Source: Lentzea guizhouensis (GTDB lineage Bacteria > Actinomycetota > Actinomycetes > Mycobacteriales > Pseudonocardiaceae). From it: a stretch of DNA of 64,000 nucleotides. The notes under the pieces were generated by a model. That model did no database searches. It was not told the origin of the DNA and saw nothing but the letters and a program-made list of their open reading frames with translations. Where the stretch lies: the NCBI RefSeq assembly GCF_001701025.1, contig NZ_CP016793.1, positions 1,240,001 to 1,304,000 of the forward strand. Reading direction: 5' to 3'. Positions within the stretch are counted from its first letter, which is position 1, and the number at the start of each line of letters is the position of its first letter. A program made the position numbers and the translations under genes. This document shows, one piece after another, positions 1 to 8,454 of this stretch.

Positions 1-662
1 TCGTGCTCACGGCGTCGGTGGTGCTGATCAGCCTGGTCCTCGGGCTCGGGCTGGCCTTGTTGCTGGACAAGAAGTTCGCCGGTCGCGGGCTGGTGCGCAC
101 GCTGCTGATCGCGCCGTTCCTCGTGGTGCCGGTGGCGGCGGCGCTGATCTGGAAGCACGTGCTCTACAACCCGGAGTACGGCCTGTTCAACGGCATCCTG
201 AACTGGCTGGGCTTCGAGGCCCAGCCGGACTGGATCAGCTCCATGCCGATGACCGCGGTCGTGCTGTCGCTGGTGTGGCAGTGGACGCCGTTCATGATGC
301 TGATCCTGCTGGCGGGCCTGCAGTCGAAGCCGGTCGAACCGGTCGAGGCGGCGACGATCGACGGCGCGTCGTCGTTCCAGATCTTCCGGTACCTGACGTT
401 CCCGCACCTGCGCCAGTACCTGGAGCTCGGCGGCCTGCTCGGCTCGATCTACGTCGTGCAGAACTTCGACGCGGTCTTCACCATCACGTCCGGCGGTCTG
501 GGCACGGCGAACCTGCCGTACATGATCTACCAGACCTTCTACCAGGCCCACGAGTACGGCGAGGCCTCCGCGGCCGGCGTGATCGTGGTGGCGGGGTCGA
601 TCATCATCGCGACGTTCGCGCTGCGCACGGTGTCCTCGCTGTTCAAGGAGGAGAAGCGATGA
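1..662 (+). CDS. ABC transporter permease, MalF/SmoF-like (5' end outside window)
   Basis: Inner-membrane permease of a carbohydrate or polyol ABC importer. The reading frame enters from the left edge (first full codon at position 3), so the N-terminus is missing. About 219 residues with several hydrophobic segments are visible. The EAA loop that contacts the ATPase is seen as EAATIDGASSFQIFRYLTFP near residue 115. The family normally has six transmembrane helices and about 290-310 residues. It overlaps the next permease by ATGA at 659-662, so the two are coupled. Substrate is not readable; the polyol-type dehydrogenase downstream suggests sorbitol, mannitol or a similar sugar alcohol (inference). 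Confidence 0.85.
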   Translation, partial: VLTASVVLISLVLGLGLALLLDKKFAGRGLVRTLLIAPFLVVPVAAALIWKHVLYNPEYGLFNGILNWLGFEAQPDWISSMPMTAVVLSLVWQWTPFMMLILLAGLQSKPVEPVEAATIDGASSFQIFRYLTFPHLRQYLELGGLLGSIYVVQNFDAVFTITSGGLGTANLPYMIYQTFYQAHEYGEASAAGVIVVAGSIIIATFALRTVSSLFKEEKR

Positions 663-1474
663 GGCCCAAGTGGGTCGGACACAGCTGGGGCGTGCTCGCC
701 TGGTTCTGCGGCCTGGTGTTCTTCGCGCCGGTGGCGTGGATGTTCCTGACCTCGCTGCACAGCGAGTCCGACGCCGCCACGAACCCGCCGTCGCTGCTGG
801 CACCGCTCACGCTGGAGGGCTACGGCGAGTTCTTCGACGCCGGCGCGTGGCCGCCGCTGCTCAACTCGTTCAGCGCCTCCATCGGGTCGACGATCATCGT
901 GCTGCTGCTGGCGATCCCGGCCGCGTACGCGTTGTCGATCAGGCCGGTGGAGAAGTGGACCGACGTCCTGTTCTTCTTCCTGTCCACCAAGATGATGCCG
1001 GTCGTCGCGGCGCTGCTGCCGATCTACCTGATCGCGCAGTTCTCCGGGATGCTCGACAACATCTCGTTCCTCACCCTGCTCTACACCTCGATGAACCTGC
1101 CGATCGCGGTGTGGCTCATGAGGTCGTTCCTGTCCGAGGTGCCGAAGGAGATCCTGGAGGCCGCGTCGATCGACGGCGCCGGGCTCCTGGTGATCCTGCG
1201 CAGGGTCGTGGCCCCCATCGCCATGCCCGGTATCGCGGCGACGGCGTTGATCTGCTTCATCTTCAGCTGGAACGAGCTGCTGTTCGCGCGGGTGCTCACC
1301 GGTGTCGTCGCCGGCACCGCACCCGTCTACCTCACCGGGTTCGTCACCTCGCAGGGCCTGTTCCTCGCGAAGGTGTGCGCGGCCGCGGTCGTGGTGTCTC
1401 TGCCGGTGCTCATCGCCGGGTTCGCCGCCCAGGACAAGCTCGTCCAGGGCCTTTCGTTGGGAGCGGTCAAGTGA
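659..1474 (+). CDS. ABC transporter permease, MalG/SmoG-like
   Basis: Second permease of the same importer, 271 residues, the usual length. An N-terminal membrane segment (WGVLAWFCGLVFFAPVAWMF) is followed by five more hydrophobic stretches and the EAA motif (EILEAASIDGAGLLVILRRV) near residue 165. The start ATG overlaps the stop of the preceding gene, and the stop overlaps the GTG of the following dehydrogenase (GTGA). This indicates one transcript. Together with the preceding protein it should form the heterodimeric pore; the binding protein and ATPase are not in the window. Confidence 0.88.
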   Translation: MRPKWVGHSWGVLAWFCGLVFFAPVAWMFLTSLHSESDAATNPPSLLAPLTLEGYGEFFDAGAWPPLLNSFSASIGSTIIVLLLAIPAAYALSIRPVEKWTDVLFFFLSTKMMPVVAALLPIYLIAQFSGMLDNISFLTLLYTSMNLPIAVWLMRSFLSEVPKEILEAASIDGAGLLVILRRVVAPIAMPGIAATALICFIFSWNELLFARVLTGVVAGTAPVYLTGFVTSQGLFLAKVCAAAVVVSLPVLIAGFAAQDKLVQGLSLGAVK

Positions 1475-2460
1475 AAGCAGCAGTGATCACCGGCGTCGGG
1501 TCCGTCGAAGTGACCACTGTGGACGATCCGAAGTGCGGTCCGCGCGAGGTGGTCGTCGACGTGGCCGCCTGCGGGCTGTGCGGGACGGACCTGCACATCC
1601 TGCAGGGCGAGTTCGCGCCGACGCTGCCGGTCGTGCCCGGCCACGAGTTCGCGGGCACGATCGTCGAGATCGGCTCCCAGGTGAACGAGCTGAAGGTCGG
1701 CGACCGCGTGGCCGTCGACCCGTCGCTGTACTGCTACGAGTGCCGGATGTGCCGCAACGGCAAGAACAACCTGTGCGAGCGCTGGGCGGCAATCGGTGTC
1801 ACCACGGCCGGTGGCGCGGCGGAGTTCGCGGTCGCCCCGGTCGCGAACTGCGTGAAGCTGCCGGACCACGTGCGGGTCGAGGACGCGGCGCTCATCGAGC
1901 CGCTGTCGTGCGCGGTCCGCGGGTACGACGTGCTGCGCTCGCAGATGGCCTCGCGGGTGCTGATCTACGGCTCGGGCACGATGGGCCTGATGATGCTGCA
2001 GCTCGGCAAGCTCACCGGCGCCTCGTCCATCGAGATCGTCGACCTCAACGCCGAACGCCTCAAGACCGCCGTGCAACTCGGCGTCACGGGCACGGCGGCG
2101 TCGGCGGACGAGCTGGACCGGCCGCAGGGCTGGGACGTCGTCATCGACGCCACCGGCAACGAGAAGGCCATCCAGGACGGTCTGGGCCGGGTCGCGAAGG
2201 GCGGCACGTTCCTGCAGTTCGGCGTGTCGGACTACTCGGCGCGGGTGACGATCGAGCCGTACAAGATCTACAACCAGGAGATCACGATCACCGGCTCGAT
2301 GGCGGTGCTGCGCTCGTTCGAGCGGGCGGCCGACCTGTTCGCGACGGGCGTGCTCGACCCGGAGATCTTCATCAGTGACCGGCTGCCACTGGACGACTAC
2401 GCGGGTGCGCTCGACCAGTTCAAGGCGGGCAAGGGCCGCAAGATCCAGGTCCTACCGTGA
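1471..2460 (+). CDS. Zinc-dependent alcohol/polyol dehydrogenase (MDR family)
   Basis: Medium-chain NAD(P)-dependent dehydrogenase, 329 residues. The catalytic zinc site (CGLCGTDLH, then GHEFAG) lies near residues 27-55, and the four-cysteine structural zinc site (CYECRMCRNGKNNLC) near residues 89-103. The Rossmann fold follows (YGSGTMGLM). The family includes sorbitol, xylitol and threonine dehydrogenases. GTG start at 1471 overlaps the permease stop, so it is the last gene of the transporter operon and probably oxidises the imported polyol. A strong hairpin follows at 2491. The exact substrate is not visible. Confidence 0.85.
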   Translation: MKAAVITGVGSVEVTTVDDPKCGPREVVVDVAACGLCGTDLHILQGEFAPTLPVVPGHEFAGTIVEIGSQVNELKVGDRVAVDPSLYCYECRMCRNGKNNLCERWAAIGVTTAGGAAEFAVAPVANCVKLPDHVRVEDAALIEPLSCAVRGYDVLRSQMASRVLIYGSGTMGLMMLQLGKLTGASSIEIVDLNAERLKTAVQLGVTGTAASADELDRPQGWDVVIDATGNEKAIQDGLGRVAKGGTFLQFGVSDYSARVTIEPYKIYNQEITITGSMAVLRSFERAADLFATGVLDPEIFISDRLPLDDYAGALDQFKAGKGRKIQVLP

Positions 2461-2490
2461 GTCAGCAGCTCAGGCCCTGAATGGACCAGG

Positions 2491-2524
2491 AGTGGACCCG
2501 ATCGTCGGAACGATCGGGTCCACT
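2491..2524 (+). terminator. Intrinsic-type terminator hairpin after the polyol operon
   Basis: A perfect 15-bp inverted repeat (AGTGGACCCGATCGT, 4-nt loop CGGA, then its exact complement) lies 30 bp after the dehydrogenase stop. There is no T-tract, which is common for actinobacterial terminators. It also argues against starting the next gene at the ATG at 2481. Confidence 0.8.
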
Positions 2525-2561
2525 CGTGTATCTGGGGGAACGGTTGTCACTCCTACTGGGC

Positions 2562-2852
2562 ATGTCGAAGTCCGAGCAGAAAGCCGGGCAGGAAGTACAG
2601 CTGCCGCCCTACTTCTCGACCATGTCTGACGAAGAGCTCCTGTCCTGGTACGCGGAGCTTCAGGCGCGGGCGATGAGCCCCCAGCCTGGTGACGTCGATT
2701 TCGACCACGTCCACAAGGCCGCCGAGGCGATGACCGTGGAACAGCTGCGGCACCGGCTCCTGACCTTCCAGGGCTGGCCGGGAGGCTCCGGCATGAGCAC
2801 GATGGACGCCGGTTCTCCTTTCCACAACCTGTGGCACTGGCTCAGCGACTGA
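2562..2852 (+). CDS. Small hypothetical protein upstream of a sensor kinase
   Basis: About 96 residues, hydrophilic, with no signal peptide or membrane segment and no family I recognise. I chose the ATG at 2562. A TTG at 2544, preceded by GGGGGA, is an alternative, and the ATG at 2481 sits inside the terminator hairpin. The 3' end overlaps the start of the sensor kinase by 22 bp, suggesting translational coupling, so it may be an accessory of that two-component system (inference). Third-position GC looks coding. Confidence 0.55.
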   Translation: MSKSEQKAGQEVQLPPYFSTMSDEELLSWYAELQARAMSPQPGDVDFDHVHKAAEAMTVEQLRHRLLTFQGWPGGSGMSTMDAGSPFHNLWHWLSD

Positions 2853-4705
2853 CCCGCGGCGAGGTCAACCTCGCCCGGGTCGTCGGCGCGCTGGTGGCCG
2901 CCTGTGTGCTCTACGCGGTCGTGCACACGGTGGCCACCGGCGCCGTCTCGCATCCACGCAACTGGCTCGTGGCCTTCGCCTGCACCTTGCTCGGGGTGCG
3001 GGTGATCGGTCATGTGCAAAGGTCGGCCGTCGGCTGGTTGCTGCTGGTCATGGGGCTCTTCGGCGGGATCACCGTCGCGGTCGCCGGCCAGCCCGCCGAC
3101 CATCCGGCGCGCTGGGTCGAGCAGTGGATCTGGTGGCCGACGTACGCGCTGCTGCCCGCGGTGGCGCTGGTCTTCCCCAACGGCAAGCCCCTGAACAACC
3201 GCTGGTGGTTCGCGATCGGGGCGAGCCTGTTCAGCGCTGTGCTCGGCACGATCGGGATCGCCTGGGGCTCGTGGGGTGATCCGGCGGGCTTCTGGCAGAC
3301 CGGCGGTGGTGGGCTCGCGCGGGCGATCACGCTGGTCGCGGTGCTCCTGGCCGGGGTGTCGGTGGTCGCGGCGGTGGTGGCGTTGTTCGTGCGCTGGCGG
3401 CGGGCCGAGGGCGACGAACGCCGGCTGCTCGTGTGGGCCTTCGCGTTGCTGGCGCTGGCGGTCGTGGCGACGGCGCTGGAGACCACGGACGGGCACTTCG
3501 CGTGGGTCATCGGCGTGCTCGCGTTCCCGGCGGCCGCGGTGATCGCGATCGTGCGGTACGGGCTGTACGACATCAGCCTGCTCATCCACCGGTCGTTGCT
3601 CTACGGCACGTTGACGGTGGCGTTGCTGCTGATCTACCTGGGCGTGATGCTCGCGGCCGGGCGGCTGTTCAGCAACGACGCCGAGGTCATCGGAGTCGTG
3701 GCGGCGGGGTTGGTGTTCGCGCCGTTCCGCAGTTGGGTGCAGAAGAAGCTCGACCGGTGGCTCTACGGCGTGCGGACCGATCCTTATGCCGCGTTGTCCA
3801 CATTGAGCGAGAAGCTCGAACGCTCCCAGGACGTGCTGCCGACCGTCGCGCAGACGGTCGCCGAGTCGTTGAAGCTGCCGTACGTCGCGATTCGCGGTGG
3901 GTCGGTGCTCGCCGAGCACGGACGCAGCCGCGGGTGGCCACAACTGCGCTTCCCCATGACGTACCGCGGTTCTGCCGTCGGTGACCTTGTGGTCGAGCCG
4001 CGCGCGCCAGACGAACGGTTGAGCGACAAGGAACTCAGCCTTCTCGTCGACCTGGCACGGTCCACCGCACCGGCCGCGCAGTCGATGAAGCTGACGGCCG
4101 ATCTGCAGCTCGCCCGCGAACGGCTCGTGCGGGCGCGCGAAGAAGAACGCCTGCGGTTGCGGCGCGACCTGCACGACGGCGTGGGACCGGCGTTGGTCGG
4201 AATCCGGTTGCAGCTGCGGGCGTTGCGGCGGTCGATGGGCGAGGCGCTGGACCCGGTGCTCGGCGACGTCGACTCGACCGCGGGCGAGGTGCGCAGGCTC
4301 GTGGACGGGCTGCGGCCACCGATCCTCGACCAGGGACTGGCACTGGCCGTGCGGGACGAGGCGGCGCGGTTCCACGGCGAGCTCAAGGTCACGGTGGAGG
4401 CGCAGGAGGTCGAGGGGCTGTCGGCGGCGGTCGAGGTCGCGGCCTACCGGATCGTCGCGGAGGCGTTGACGAACACCGCGCGGCACTCGGGCGCGCGGAA
4501 CTGCGTGATCACCGTCCGGCACGACGGCGACCTGGTCGTGGAGATCGTGGACGACGGCCGCGGGGTCGCGGCGGACGCGAAACCCGGTGTCGGCCTCGAC
4601 TCGATGCGGGAACGCTGTGCCGAGCTGGGAGGATCGTGCACAGTGACACCGGCCCAACCACACGGCACGCGGGTGGTCGCGCGGCTTCCGCTGGAAGTCC
4701 GATAG
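2831..4705 (+). CDS. Membrane sensor histidine kinase (HisKA_3/NarL-type)
   Basis: 624 residues. The N-terminal third has about eight hydrophobic segments (roughly residues 15-270). A linker (GAF-like region about 310-410) precedes the HisKA_3 dimerisation domain with the phospho-acceptor histidine in RRDLHDGVGP (His448). The HATPase_c domain follows, with N-box EALTNTARHS near 545-553 and G-box DDGRG, then GVGLDSMRERC. It should autophosphorylate and pass phosphate to the response regulator 13 bp downstream. The start is a GTG overlapping the preceding small gene and has no clear Shine-Dalgarno, in keeping with coupled translation. The signal is unknown. Confidence 0.88.
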   Translation: MALAQRLTRGEVNLARVVGALVAACVLYAVVHTVATGAVSHPRNWLVAFACTLLGVRVIGHVQRSAVGWLLLVMGLFGGITVAVAGQPADHPARWVEQWIWWPTYALLPAVALVFPNGKPLNNRWWFAIGASLFSAVLGTIGIAWGSWGDPAGFWQTGGGGLARAITLVAVLLAGVSVVAAVVALFVRWRRAEGDERRLLVWAFALLALAVVATALETTDGHFAWVIGVLAFPAAAVIAIVRYGLYDISLLIHRSLLYGTLTVALLLIYLGVMLAAGRLFSNDAEVIGVVAAGLVFAPFRSWVQKKLDRWLYGVRTDPYAALSTLSEKLERSQDVLPTVAQTVAESLKLPYVAIRGGSVLAEHGRSRGWPQLRFPMTYRGSAVGDLVVEPRAPDERLSDKELSLLVDLARSTAPAAQSMKLTADLQLARERLVRAREEERLRLRRDLHDGVGPALVGIRLQLRALRRSMGEALDPVLGDVDSTAGEVRRLVDGLRPPILDQGLALAVRDEAARFHGELKVTVEAQEVEGLSAAVEVAAYRIVAEALTNTARHSGARNCVITVRHDGDLVVEIVDDGRGVAADAKPGVGLDSMRERCAELGGSCTVTPAQPHGTRVVARLPLEVR

Positions 4706-4718
4706 CGCTGGAGGTTCG

Positions 4719-5360
4719 ATGACGCGGGTCGTGATCGCCGACGACCACCCGGTCTTCCGGCGCGGCATGAAGGCGTTGCTGGACGGCGAGGACGGCATCT
4801 CCGTCGTCGGCGAGGCGGCCGACGGCGTGGAGGCCGTGGCCGTGGTGCTGGAGGTCGAGCCGGACGTCGTCGTGCTCGACCTGCACATGCCACGGCTGGG
4901 TGGCGTCGAGGCCGCGAAGCAGATGCTGGCGGCGTTGCCCGAGGTCGGTGTGCTGGTGCTGACCATGCACGAGGACGACGAACTGGTCTTCGCGGCGATG
5001 CGGGCCGGCGCGCGCGGCTACCTCGTCAAGACCACGGACGACGACGAGATCGTGCGCGCGGTGCAGGCCATAGGTGCCGGAGAGGCGATCTTCAGCGCGA
5101 CCATCGCCGAGCGGATGATGGGCTACTTCACCGCGATCTCGTCGTCCAAGGCGGTGGCGTTCCCGCAGCTGACCGACCGCGAACGGGACGTGCTGGAGCT
5201 AATGGCGTCCGGCAAGGACAACGCCTCCATCGCCCACCGGCTCAGCCTTTCGCAGAAGACCGTCCGCAACCGGGTGTCCGCGATCTTCACGAAACTGCAG
5301 GTCGCCGACCGCGCCCAGGCCATCGTGGCGGCCAGGGAAGCCGGTCTCGGCAGCTCCTGA
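4719..5360 (+). CDS. Response regulator, NarL/LuxR family
   Basis: 213 residues. The N-terminal receiver domain has the acidic pair in IADDHP, the phospho-acceptor aspartate in VVVLDLHMPR near residue 54, and the conserved lysine in YLVKTT. The C-terminal LuxR-type helix-turn-helix starts at LTDRERDVLELMASG, with the recognition helix in SQKTVRNRVSAIF. GGAGG lies 7 bp before the ATG. It is the cognate partner of the kinase just upstream. Targets are unknown. Confidence 0.9.
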   Translation: MTRVVIADDHPVFRRGMKALLDGEDGISVVGEAADGVEAVAVVLEVEPDVVVLDLHMPRLGGVEAAKQMLAALPEVGVLVLTMHEDDELVFAAMRAGARGYLVKTTDDDEIVRAVQAIGAGEAIFSATIAERMMGYFTAISSSKAVAFPQLTDRERDVLELMASGKDNASIAHRLSLSQKTVRNRVSAIFTKLQVADRAQAIVAAREAGLGSS

Positions 5361-5469
5361 GCACCCCGTGGGCAACCGCGGTCCCGGTTGACTGGGGACA
5401 CCGGTCACCTGACAGCGGGACAGCTCCCCGGATTGGATCGGCGGCATCCGCCGAAGGGGGCCAGACCGC

Positions 5470-6021
5470 ATGGACATCACCTGGGACGTCGCACACGCGC
5501 GGCTCAGCCACGACCGCATGCTGCACATCGCCAAGGCGCTCATCTCGATGCGCCCCGACACCGTCACGCTGGGCGGGGGCGAACCCCTCACCGTGCCGGG
5601 ACTCTTCGAGATCGTCGACCAGTTCCGCCAGGCCGGCATCGACGTCGTCCTGCGCACGTCCGGCAAGTCGCTGCACCCGTCGATGGTGCGCACGCTGCTG
5701 GCGTCGTGCGCCCGCATCGAGGTGTGCGCGATGGCGTTCACCCACGCCCTGCACGCCCTGCACCTGCTCGACATCGGCGCCGCCAAGCTCGACCGGCACG
5801 CCGTGTTCGGCCTCGACGCCACCGGCCTCCGCCGCGGCTTCGACCGCCTGGAGGACTTCTGCGCCACGACCGCGTTCGACCTGCCGCGGCTCGCGTTCAT
5901 CGCGCTCGGCGACTCGATCGGCCGCGACCACGCGCAGTACCTGCAGTCGCTGGCGCCTCAGACCGTCCGGGTGACGGTGGAGACCGCGAACACCTCGGTC
6001 GCGATCAGCCGATCCAGCTGA
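5470..6021 (+). CDS. Radical-SAM-like protein lacking the [4Fe-4S] cysteine motif
   Basis: 183 residues. The segment VTLGGGEPLTVPGLFEIVDQ near residues 32-51 is the GGEP S-adenosylmethionine-binding motif of radical SAM enzymes, followed by a typical next strand (GIDVVLRTSGK). The CxxxCxxC cluster that should precede it by about 30 residues is absent, and no other frame upstream supplies it. Only two cysteines appear near the middle and one later on (CARIEVCAMAF, EDFCATT). It is therefore a truncated, degenerate or repurposed family member without the usual chemistry. GAAGGGGG lies about 10 bp before the ATG. The 3' end overlaps the convergent DUF397 gene by 17 bp. Confidence 0.6.
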   Translation: MDITWDVAHARLSHDRMLHIAKALISMRPDTVTLGGGEPLTVPGLFEIVDQFRQAGIDVVLRTSGKSLHPSMVRTLLASCARIEVCAMAFTHALHALHLLDIGAAKLDRHAVFGLDATGLRRGFDRLEDFCATTAFDLPRLAFIALGDSIGRDHAQYLQSLAPQTVRVTVETANTSVAISRSS

Positions 6022-6181
6022 CCAGGGCACGCCAGGCGGGAATCGAGAACGTGAGCACGTCACCGCTCACGTTCTTGGTGTCCCGCACGAGCGCGTCCTG
6101 GGCCAGCGACACCTCCACGCAGCTTCCGTTGCCATTCCCCGTGCTGTAGGTGCTCTTACGCCAGGCCCGTTCCGGGGTCAT
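6005..6181 (-). CDS. DUF397 protein
   Basis: 58 residues (begins MTPERAWRKSTYS, then GNGSCVEVSL, and ends WRALVSWIG). This is the standard DUF397 pattern: W-x-K-S-T-Y-S near the N-terminus, N-G-x-C-V-E-V in the middle, and a V-R-D-S/T-K element with the closing W-R-A motif. It overlaps the 3' end of the XRE regulator by 26 bp on the same strand. DUF397 proteins in Streptomyces-type bacteria partner with such regulators; some pairs (BldB/WhiJ-like) act in development. The start at 6181 is the only ATG fitting the family. Confidence 0.85.
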   Translation of the reverse strand: MTPERAWRKSTYSTGNGNGSCVEVSLAQDALVRDTKNVSGDVLTFSIPAWRALVSWIG

Positions 6182-7001
6182 GAGAGTCCTCTCGCAGTCC
6201 GCTGACGTACTCCATCAGCTTGCTCCGCGATTGTTCCTCATCCAAGGCAACGGCATCCAGCCGCTGAAAGAGCCTCCTGGCCTGTGCCACGGCGGTCTTC
6301 TCCTGCGCGAACACCTGCGTCACATCGGTCTCCGTGAACACCACCGGAGCCACCTTCGGAAACTCGTACAACGTGCAAGCAGAGCGGAAGCTCGTGATGT
6401 GCGCGGGCACGATCCGGAGGATGTGCGTGTTGAAGAGCAGACGCAGGTACTGGTCCTCGCGGATCTCCGGCGTGCCCAGCCGCATGCGCAACGCGAGCTC
6501 GTGGACGTAGAACACGCACTCAGGGCGGTTGTGCCGCCGCATGATCGTCTGGCGGTCCATCCGCGCCTCGACGTACTGGTCGATGTCCGCCGGTGCCTCG
6601 ATGTGCGAGTCGACGAAGAGCTCGCGCGCGTAGCGTTCCGTCTGCAAAAGGCCGTGCACGACGATCAGGTCGTATGACGTGATCCTGCTGGCCATCGTTT
6701 CGGTCATCGCGAGCGTGCGCAGGTTGCTGTTGTCCTGCGCGAAGTAGAGGTCGAACGCGTGGTGGTACCGGCGGCGGAACGACTCGACGAACTCCAGGTT
6801 CTTGCCGCAGGTCGCCAGGTACTGCACCAGGTCGATGTCGCTCGCCCGCGCCTTGCCCAACTCGATGTCGGACACCTTGCTCGGGTCCCAGCCGAGGTGC
6901 AGGGCCATCGCCCTGCCGTGGAACGGGGTGCACGCCTCCCTGATGCGGCGCAGTTCATCACCGAGGTCCCGGCTGTACGGGGTGGACGCGATTGCTGCCA
7001 T
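6156..7001 (-). CDS. XRE-family transcriptional regulator with DUF5753 domain
   Basis: 281 residues. An N-terminal helix-turn-helix (LGDELRRIREACTPFHGRAM, then LGWDPSKVSDIELGKARAS) occupies about residues 12-60. The rest is a DUF5753 ligand/partner domain with its usual landmarks (YDLIVVHGLLQTERYAREL, RMDRQTIM, EFPKVAPVVFTE). It pairs with the overlapping DUF397 gene downstream; this is the WhiJ-type regulatory pair widespread in actinomycetes. The ATG at 7001 has only a weak ribosome site. It is divergent from nothing: the next gene upstream on this strand is the disrupted MFS gene. Confidence 0.9.
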   Translation of the reverse strand: MAAIASTPYSRDLGDELRRIREACTPFHGRAMALHLGWDPSKVSDIELGKARASDIDLVQYLATCGKNLEFVESFRRRYHHAFDLYFAQDNSNLRTLAMTETMASRITSYDLIVVHGLLQTERYARELFVDSHIEAPADIDQYVEARMDRQTIMRRHNRPECVFYVHELALRMRLGTPEIREDQYLRLLFNTHILRIVPAHITSFRSACTLYEFPKVAPVVFTETDVTQVFAQEKTAVAQARRLFQRLDAVALDEEQSRSKLMEYVSGLREDSHDPGTGLA

Positions 7002-7079
7002 ACCGAGGAAGCTATGGCGTGGAATGAAACCAAGTAACTGGCTCGTTCGGGTGAAAACAGAATCCGGCCAACCCCGCCT

Positions 7080-8392
7080 CTAGCTGCGCAGACGGTGCCA
7101 GTAGGCGGCAGTGATCGCCACTGCGGCACTCATGGCCGTGGCGGGCCAGCCGAGGTGTTCCGCCGCCACCGCGCCGTAAGCGGTGCCGAGGGTGCCGCCG
7201 ACGAAGTAGACGAGCATGTAGGCGCTGTTGAACCGGGCCGGTGCCGCGGGGTCGATGGCGAGCACGGTGCTCTGGTTCGCGACCTGGGCGGCGAACAGGC
7301 CCGCGTCGAACACGGCCAGGCAGACGACGGTGCTCGTGAGGGTCCAGCCGCTGACGACCGCGGCGACGCCCGCCACGGCCAGGCCTGCCAGCACGACGCG
7401 GCGGGCGCCGGTCCGGTCGGTCCAGGTGCCGGCGGCCCTGGTCGCGAGGACGCCCGCCAGGCCGGCGAGCGCGTACAGGCCGATGCGTTCGGCGGAGTAG
7501 GAGAACGGCGGCTGCGAGAGCACCACGGCGAGGCCGGACCACAGGGTGCAGAAGGCGAAGAACCACAGGGCGCCGCGGGTGGCCGCGCCGCGCAGGACGG
7601 GGTGACGGGTGATCAGGCCGGGCAGGGTGCGCAGGGTCTCCGCGTAACCGCGCCCGCTGCCGCGTGCGGGCGGTACCAGCAGCAGGCAGCCCGCCGCGAC
7701 GAGTGCACAGGCCGCGCCGAACGCCAGGAGCGTTGCGCGCCAGCCATCTCGTCGTCAGCCAGCCGCCGGCTCCGCCCGGCCAGATGCCGGCCGAGATGCC
7801 CGGTCACGATGCCGAGACGGTGGCGCGTTCGCCGTGAGGCGGCCCGCCACCGAGCTGAGCCCGCCGCGACGAGTGCACAGGCCCGCCGAACGCCAGGAGC
7901 GTTGCGCGCCAGCCGATCTCTCGGTCAGCCAGCCGCCGGCGATCCGCCCGGCCAGGATGCCGGCCGAGATGCCCGCGGTCACGATGCCGAGGACGGTGGC
8001 GCGGCGGTTCGCCGGTGCGAGGCGGCCCGCCACCGAGCTGAGGCCCGCGCCACGGCCGAACAGGCCCGACCACACCGGTGAGCAGCCAGCACCACGTTGC
8101 CGGCCACCGCGCTCGCCGCCAGCACCAGCGCCAGCACGGCGAACTGCGCGGCCAGCACCCGTGCCGGCGGGAACCGGTCCACCAGCGGCACCAGCAGGCC
8201 GAGTCCTGCCAGGTAGCCGGCCGGTCCCGCCGCGAGCGCGAGGCCGACGGCGGTGAGCTGCGTGCCCAGTGAGTCCGCCACGGCGGCCACGGCGGGGTAC
8301 AGCGGGTACGAAGTGGACGTTCCGAGTGCGGCGGCGAACGCCAGGAAGAACACGGCCGGTCCGCGGAGTCGCGTCGCTTGATCTGTCTGCAC
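7080..8392 (-). pseudogene. MFS transporter, disrupted by frameshifts and an internal tandem duplication
   Basis: The N-terminal half of a major-facilitator carrier (begins MQTDQATRLRGPAVFFLAF at 8392) and its C-terminal half (ends ITAAYWHRLRS at 7080) are both clear, but no single frame joins them. A segment is present twice (7691-7860 and 7861-8042). Removing the left copy and adding three missing single bases (near 8095, near 7920 and in the run near 7885) gives one frame of about 381 codons, the normal length for a 12-helix sugar-efflux/DHA-type carrier. Whether this is a true pseudogene or an assembly fault cannot be decided here; see findings. Substrate unknown. Confidence 0.8.
7691..8042. 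repeat. Imperfect tandem duplication inside the MFS gene
   Basis: The block starting CCGCCGCGACGAGTGCACAG at 7691 recurs at 7861. Both copies run to CACCGAGCTGAG (7849-7859 and 8032-8042). The left copy is about a dozen bases shorter because of scattered one- to three-base gaps, while substitutions are almost absent. Gaps without substitutions are typical of noisy reads rather than of an old duplication. Confidence 0.9.
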
Positions 8393-8454
8393 GCGAACCA
8401 GTCTCGGGAGACCGCACCTCCTGGTGCTGGCGGTGATCCGCCCTCACCCGTGCG

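Noticed and set aside
2481..2561. Longer start (ATG at 2481) for the small gene before the sensor kinase
   Set aside because: It would begin inside the terminator hairpin of the preceding operon.
2660..4966. A 768-codon minus-strand frame under the first sensor kinase
   Set aside because: Composition artefact. The plus-strand kinase carries all HisKA_3/HATPase motifs.
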